Part shown: piece by piece, positions 7,615-10,610 of the stretch | Numbering within the stretch: the stretch's first letter is position 1 | Layout: each line of letters begins with the position of its first letter | NCBI GenBank assembly: GCA_016783225.1 | Contig: JADHWZ010000064.1 | Span: forward strand, 1 to 10,610 | DNA length: 10,610 bases | From: Dehalococcoidia bacterium | GTDB lineage: Bacteria; Chloroflexota; Dehalococcoidia; GIF9; UBA5620 | Direction of reading: 5' to 3' | Made by a program: the position numbers and the translations under genes | Notes under the pieces: generated by a model | Databases searched by the model: none | The model's input: only the letters and a program-made list of their open reading frames with translations | Told to the model about the DNA's origin: nothing

Positions 7615-9024
7615 CTATAGCCCGTGAGAGTCAATGCCCCTCTGCCGGAGCCACCGGGGCAAAAGCTCTTCGTCGACATTCCGGCTTACTTCGGGGGCTT
7701 TCTTCAGCAGGAACTCTGCCATAGGTGGGCTCAGGTTGATGTTACCAAAACTCCCATCAAACACAATTACGTTATTCGTCCCGGCAACTCGGCGAGCAAA
7801 CCCCATGGCCGTCTCAAGGCTTTCGGCAGTGACTGCAAAACTCATGAACTCAGGGTTAGAAGAATCAGTCATCAGCATGTCTGCCAGGTCTCTACCCACC
7901 ACCACGGTGGGGATACTCATAGGCAGCTCCGTGCAGGTCATCCCCGTCCACATATGGTTGATTACCAATGCCTTGATTGAGGGGTTGACGGCTTTCACCT
8001 TCGGAGCTCCGGGAGACTTCTCAAAGAGGGCAAAACCGGTGCCTGCTGGGATGTTTTCAAGGTCGAAGTAGTCCAGCTTGGCATTGACTAAGTTGCCGAA
8101 GTTCATGCCGCCGGCATGCACATATGGTGGCCACCGGCCCGCATCCAGCACGGCTATACATTCTTCTATCTCGGCAAACAGCCGCAGCAGTTTCCCGTAG
8201 GAGTTAAGGATGGTTACCGTTAGCCTTCGGTCAAATCGATGGAGGTCGTTGTCGGCATCTATGCCTATTATTCCTGCTGGTGAGGTCATCAGGAAGCAAC
8301 CGAAGGTGAACCTCTGCTGAACGAATGGGGAATCGAAGATGGCCTTCTGCACAAAATTAGAGCTACGGGGACCGAAATTGAAATGGTACACCCCTCTCGT
8401 CTCAAACCTGGCATAAGACATAGCAAACGGTTTCAGAGCGCGGTTAATCAGACGATGCCAGTACAGCTCTCTCAAGTCGCCGTAGTGAGCGTGGATAAAC
8501 CAGTCAGCATCATATGCACGGGCGACCCCGTAGAGTGTCCCAATCTCGGTTTCTATGGGGACCCCCTTATCAAATGAGGTTATTCCGGTTGCTCGCCCAT
8601 TGAAATACTGGTCGAATTTGTAGTACTGGATTAGCTCCTTTGATTCCTTGAGCCCGCCTCCTGCGGCTACCCTCAAGCGTATATTCCTACAGCCAGTCCT
8701 TTCTTCAACCACGTCCCTTATGGTCCTGAGCATTTCGGCATAGGGTTCACCTCCTAAGATGAGGAAACCGTGCTCAGAGCACAGGAGGTTGACCGTGTGC
8801 TGCGTTTGAATCATGCCCATGTTGATGCCGGCGAGGGCATCTTCAGTACCCTTCCTGACGGCTGAAAGGTCGTTACCCCCCAAGTATATTTCCTCGGCGA
8901 TATCGGGAAAGAGCTCCTTTACCCCCAGAGACACTATTCCTGGCAGTTGAGCTGCTCGCTGGCGAGGCTGCGGACCGTATACAGACGGCATAATGCTTGG
9001 TGGTGAGACCGCTTCCTTTAGCAT
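7615..9024 (-). CDS. Conserved protein of unknown function, possibly a divergent LarA/DUF2088-superfamily member
   Basis: A 469-residue soluble protein that I cannot assign with confidence. The ATG at 9024 is well placed, with TGGAGGAAAGTG just upstream; the frame is open to 9144, but that extension overlaps the ferredoxin gene. The run from about 95 to 180 resembles the order of elements in LarA/DUF2088 proteins: a helix and strand ending in LRVAAGGG (117-124, where LarA has ATGTHR), ATGITSFDKGVPIETEI (145-161, like LarA's GTT..GTPV.IN) and ARAYDADWFIHAH (168-180, like its AD-I-IG-EPH segment). LarA's GFSGG-K lysine motif and its ATGTH histidine are not visible, so classical lactate racemase activity is unlikely. 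Other conspicuous segments are His-rich HFNFGPRSSNF (214-224), WPPYVHAGGMNFG (298-310), INHMWTGMTCTELP (355-368) and FDGSFGNINLSPP (422-434). It lies 38 nt after the ferredoxin-BFD gene and 11 nt before the QPRT-like gene, apparently in one operon. Confidence 0.6.
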   Translation of the reverse strand: MLKEAVSPPSIMPSVYGPQPRQRAAQLPGIVSLGVKELFPDIAEEIYLGGNDLSAVRKGTEDALAGINMGMIQTQHTVNLLCSEHGFLILGGEPYAEMLRTIRDVVEERTGCRNIRLRVAAGGGLKESKELIQYYKFDQYFNGRATGITSFDKGVPIETEIGTLYGVARAYDADWFIHAHYGDLRELYWHRLINRALKPFAMSYARFETRGVYHFNFGPRSSNFVQKAIFDSPFVQQRFTFGCFLMTSPAGIIGIDADNDLHRFDRRLTVTILNSYGKLLRLFAEIEECIAVLDAGRWPPYVHAGGMNFGNLVNAKLDYFDLENIPAGTGFALFEKSPGAPKVKAVNPSIKALVINHMWTGMTCTELPMSIPTVVVGRDLADMLMTDSSNPEFMSFAVTAESLETAMGFARRVAGTNNVIVFDGSFGNINLSPPMAEFLLKKAPEVSRNVDEELLPRWLRQRGIDSHGL

Positions 9025-9062
9025 CACTTTCCTCCATTCTAGTGCAAGCGAAACAATGGTTC

Positions 9063-9641
9063 TCAGAATCTCCTGAACACTTCTTTGTCTTCCTTGAAGT
9101 AGTACCCGGGATGTTTCTGCGCTGTTTCCTCCGGCACGTCCCACAAAGTGGGTGCAAGGTCATACCAGCGGTGGTCTTTGGGTGGAGCTATCTTCACGCC
9201 ATGGGCTCTGAGCAATCTCAGCATTGGCTCCATGCAGTATACCGTACATCCCGAGCGTGCTCCGGTCATCAGGGAAATCTCCTCCGGTGATTTGGCACCT
9301 TTTAAAACTGCGGCCGCGGCTTCACTCACCCGGGTGCCGGTGCACAGACAAAGGAACTGCCGGGGGTGGAGGTGCGCCTTAACACACAATTCCCTCAGCT
9401 CTACTTGGTCAACCTCGCTCATCTCTACCCCCAACAACATTGGCGTAGGGCGAGGGACAATCGTGACAGCATCTTGCTGACACGCGTCACGGCAACGGAA
9501 GCAGGCTATGCACCTTTGCTCATCCAGCCTGGCTTTCTTTTCGACTACTTCAATTGCCCCCGTAGGACATACGCTCTCACATAGCTTGTCCCCTATGCAT
9601 TTCGTTTCGTCCACCTGAGCAAGGAACTTAACCACTTTCAT
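9063..9641 (-). CDS. Ferredoxin (two cluster motifs) fused to a BFD-like [2Fe-2S] domain
   Basis: A cytoplasmic electron-transfer protein of 192 residues. The first motif is CIGDKLCESVCP (15-26): Cys15, Asp18, Cys21, Cys25, with Asp where the second Cys ligand is usual. The second is complete, CIACFRCRDAC (44-54). A BFD-like domain follows (about 96-145): CLC (98-100), the helix ending KGAKSPEEI, TGARSGC132 and Cys136, giving C-x-C-x31-C-x3-C rather than the usual C-x2-C at the end. The tail (about 155-192) is rich in aromatic and charged residues and unassigned. I chose the ATG at 9641, which has GAGGGGAG 9 nt upstream; an in-frame GTG at 9731 with a weak ribosome-binding site would add 30 residues that also begin MKVV. 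It is the first gene of the minus-strand unit and probably supplies or accepts electrons for an enzyme made nearby, most plausibly the protein encoded next. Confidence 0.85.
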   Translation of the reverse strand: MKVVKFLAQVDETKCIGDKLCESVCPTGAIEVVEKKARLDEQRCIACFRCRDACQQDAVTIVPRPTPMLLGVEMSEVDQVELRELCVKAHLHPRQFLCLCTGTRVSEAAAAVLKGAKSPEEISLMTGARSGCTVYCMEPMLRLLRAHGVKIAPPKDHRWYDLAPTLWDVPEETAQKHPGYYFKEDKEVFRRF

Positions 9642-9754
9642 GCCGATTGTCTCCCCTCTTTCTTGGAATACCGGCAGAGTCTCGTACCAAGTTCGCCTTT
9701 TCCTTCCCCCGTGGTACTCTACTACCTTCACGGCATTTCTTCAAGCCTTCCACG

Positions 9755-9888
9755 TGTGTTCAGCAGTTGTCTAGTACGCTGCATTTGCGTCATGCTGAGA
9801 GTTGCTACGAAAGCGCAAGGCGCATCGAGGCCTTGATGCAAGTAGCCCGACGGGTGCATCGGCTATGAAAGCCTGTGGGCTGAACACA
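9755..9888. other. Structured intergenic region with nested and competing inverted repeats
   Basis: The 185-nt spacer between two minus-strand genes (9732-9916) carries a perfect 10-bp inverted repeat at its ends, TGTGTTCAGC (9755-9764) with GCTGAACACA (9879-9888). Inside are TTGCG/CGCAA (9785-9789 with 9814-9818), AAGGC/GCCTT (9817-9821 with 9830-9834), GATGCA/TGCATC (9835-9840 with 9855-9860) and GGCT/AGCC (9861-9864 with 9870-9873). GCATC at 9822-9826 can pair with the same GATGC (9835-9839) that pairs with 9856-9860, so the folds compete. Two small hairpins have similar loops: GCTACGAAAGC (9804-9814) and GGCTATGAAAGCC (9861-9873). I recognise no riboswitch family and see no ORF. It could be a structured leader, a non-coding RNA on either strand, or a small palindromic repeat element. 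Confidence 0.45.
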
Positions 9889-9890
9889 GG
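9872..9890 (-). terminator. Hairpin downstream of the nitroreductase gene, possible terminator
   Basis: CCTGTG (9872-9877) and CACAGG (9885-9890) form a perfect 6-bp stem with a 7-nt loop, 26 nt beyond the nitroreductase stop. On the minus strand the sequence after it is CTTTCAT, only a weak T tract. The right arm of this hairpin overlaps the right arm of the 10-bp repeat of the spacer, so the two structures exclude each other. Confidence 0.3.
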
Positions 9891-9916
9891 GCCAGTTCGT
9901 GGTGTGCTAGCCCACT

Positions 9917-10564
9917 CTAGCTGCTGTCTGTGGCGCTGGGGAATGGGCGGAGCAATGTGTCCTCCAGCGTGAGGTGAGGTCGTACTGGCGGTGTGACATT
10001 GGTGTAGCCAACTGCCACCAGTGCTAGCAGCAGGATATCCTTCGGGATGCCTAGGAGGTCCTTGATCTGCTGCCTGTCGCTTATGGCTCCCACCCAGCAC
10101 GAACCTAGTCCCAGCGCGGTCGCCATAAGAACCAGGTGCTCTGCCGCGATATATGTATTGGCGGTGGCCGGTGTGATGAATGTCGCCGGGTCGGGCTCGA
10201 CAGCAGAATCGAGATAACTCCGATATATGGGGTCATTCACGCTGCTGGCGGGTAATACCCCTGAGTCGATGGCTTCCTGGCGGCGTTGCCGGTATGTCTC
10301 TTTCGAATAAGACGAGAGGTCGGCGCAGACAACGAACACGACGCCCGCTTCCTCAATGAAGGCTTGATTGAAACATAGTTGGCGCAATTTCTTCTTCTCT
10401 TCCGTGTCAGTGACAACGATGAAGCGCCACGGCTGCGAATTACTGGCAGACGGTGCCAGACGGGCTGCCTCTAGCATCTGGAGGACCATCTCCTGCGAGA
10501 CGGGCTCTTGCCTGAAACTGCGGGTGCTACGGCGCTGCTGCATAGCTTCGGCTACAGTTAGCAT
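9917..10564 (-). CDS. Nitroreductase-family FMN-dependent oxidoreductase
   Basis: A 215-residue cytoplasmic flavoprotein of the NAD(P)H:FMN nitroreductase superfamily, which typically reduces nitro groups, quinones or flavins. FMN-phosphate-binding RRSTRSF (11-17) is followed by LEAARLAPSASNSQPWRFIVV (31-51, family signature SNSQPW) and GLGSCWVGAISDR (152-164), the conserved loop next to the flavin. The region between, about 85-130, with SYSKETYRQRRQEAID and DPIYRSYLDSAVEPD, is a family-variable insertion expected to shape the substrate site. ATG at 10564 has an excellent ribosome-binding site, GAGGAGGT, 7 nt upstream, so the start is secure. No ferredoxin domain is fused. It is separated from the ferredoxin-BFD gene by 185 nt of structured spacer, so joint transcription is uncertain. 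The physiological substrate cannot be told from the sequence. Confidence 0.88.
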   Translation of the reverse strand: MLTVAEAMQQRRSTRSFRQEPVSQEMVLQMLEAARLAPSASNSQPWRFIVVTDTEEKKKLRQLCFNQAFIEEAGVVFVVCADLSSYSKETYRQRRQEAIDSGVLPASSVNDPIYRSYLDSAVEPDPATFITPATANTYIAAEHLVLMATALGLGSCWVGAISDRQQIKDLLGIPKDILLLALVAVGYTNVTPPVRPHLTLEDTLLRPFPSATDSS

Positions 10565-10610
10565 GTGCTGTACCTCCTCGACCTGATACCCTGTTGGGGA
10601 TGCCTCACGG

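Noticed and set aside
7615..9024. Straight annotation as nickel-dependent lactate racemase
   Set aside because: The catalytic His of ATGTH and the cofactor-tethering Lys of GFSGG-K are not visible, so only a distant fold relation is proposed.
9025..9144. A 40-residue upstream extension of the 469-residue protein
   Set aside because: It runs into the ferredoxin-BFD gene in another frame, and ATG 9024 has a good ribosome-binding site.
9755..9888. A named riboswitch (such as cobalamin, THF or FMN)
   Set aside because: No consensus element of these families, such as a B12 box, could be found on either strand.
1..10610. CRISPR arrays, tRNA or rRNA genes, insertion sequences, prophage genes
   Set aside because: No regularly spaced direct repeats, transposase, integrase or RNA-gene signatures were seen on either strand.

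Overview
The window (about 10.6 kb, moderately GC-rich, dense, almost no non-coding DNA) looks like chromosomal DNA from an anaerobic bacterium. The mix of genes (Opp-type peptide importer, membrane-anchored parvulin foldase, Gld-type ABC exporter with a DUF4340 protein, ferredoxin/BFD fusion, QPRT-like and MoCF-domain proteins) and the style of the coding sequence suggest an uncultured Chloroflexota, perhaps Dehalococcoidia. That placement is an inference from gene style; there is no rRNA or other phylogenetic marker to confirm it.

Layout. Plus strand, 1-5693: (i) the 3' part of an oligopeptide/dipeptide ABC transporter ATPase (OppF/DppF type), cut by the left edge and followed by a stem-loop; (ii) a membrane-anchored SurA/PpiC-like peptidyl-prolyl isomerase; (iii) a tightly packed four-gene unit encoding a GldA-like ATPase, a GldF-like ABC-2 permease, a GldG-like auxiliary membrane protein and a DUF4340 membrane protein. 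The A-F junction is a GTGA overlap, G starts on the base after the F stop, and DUF4340 follows after 31 nt. A hairpin with a T5 tract follows this unit.

Minus strand, read right to left from 10564 to 5820: (iv) a nitroreductase-family flavoprotein; (v) a 185-nt spacer with unusually dense, partly mutually exclusive inverted repeats; (vi) a compact four-gene unit: a ferredoxin fused to a BFD-like domain, a 469-residue protein that I only weakly relate to the LarA/DUF2088 lactate-racemase superfamily, a QPRT-like phosphoribosyltransferase homologue that has lost residues used for quinolinate binding, and a two-domain protein ending in a MoCF/CinA-type domain. Gaps inside the unit are 38, 11 and 2 nt. 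The plus and minus blocks converge at about 5694-5819.

The most interesting part is the minus-strand unit (5820-9641). Three of its proteins belong, with differing certainty, to families that handle pyridine nucleotides or nucleotide-like cofactors, and the fourth is an electron-transfer protein. Each departs from its family's hallmark residues. It could be an uncharacterised cofactor or redox pathway, but the substrate cannot be read from the sequence. The Gld-like unit is a known type of ABC system whose substrate outside Bacteroidetes is unknown.
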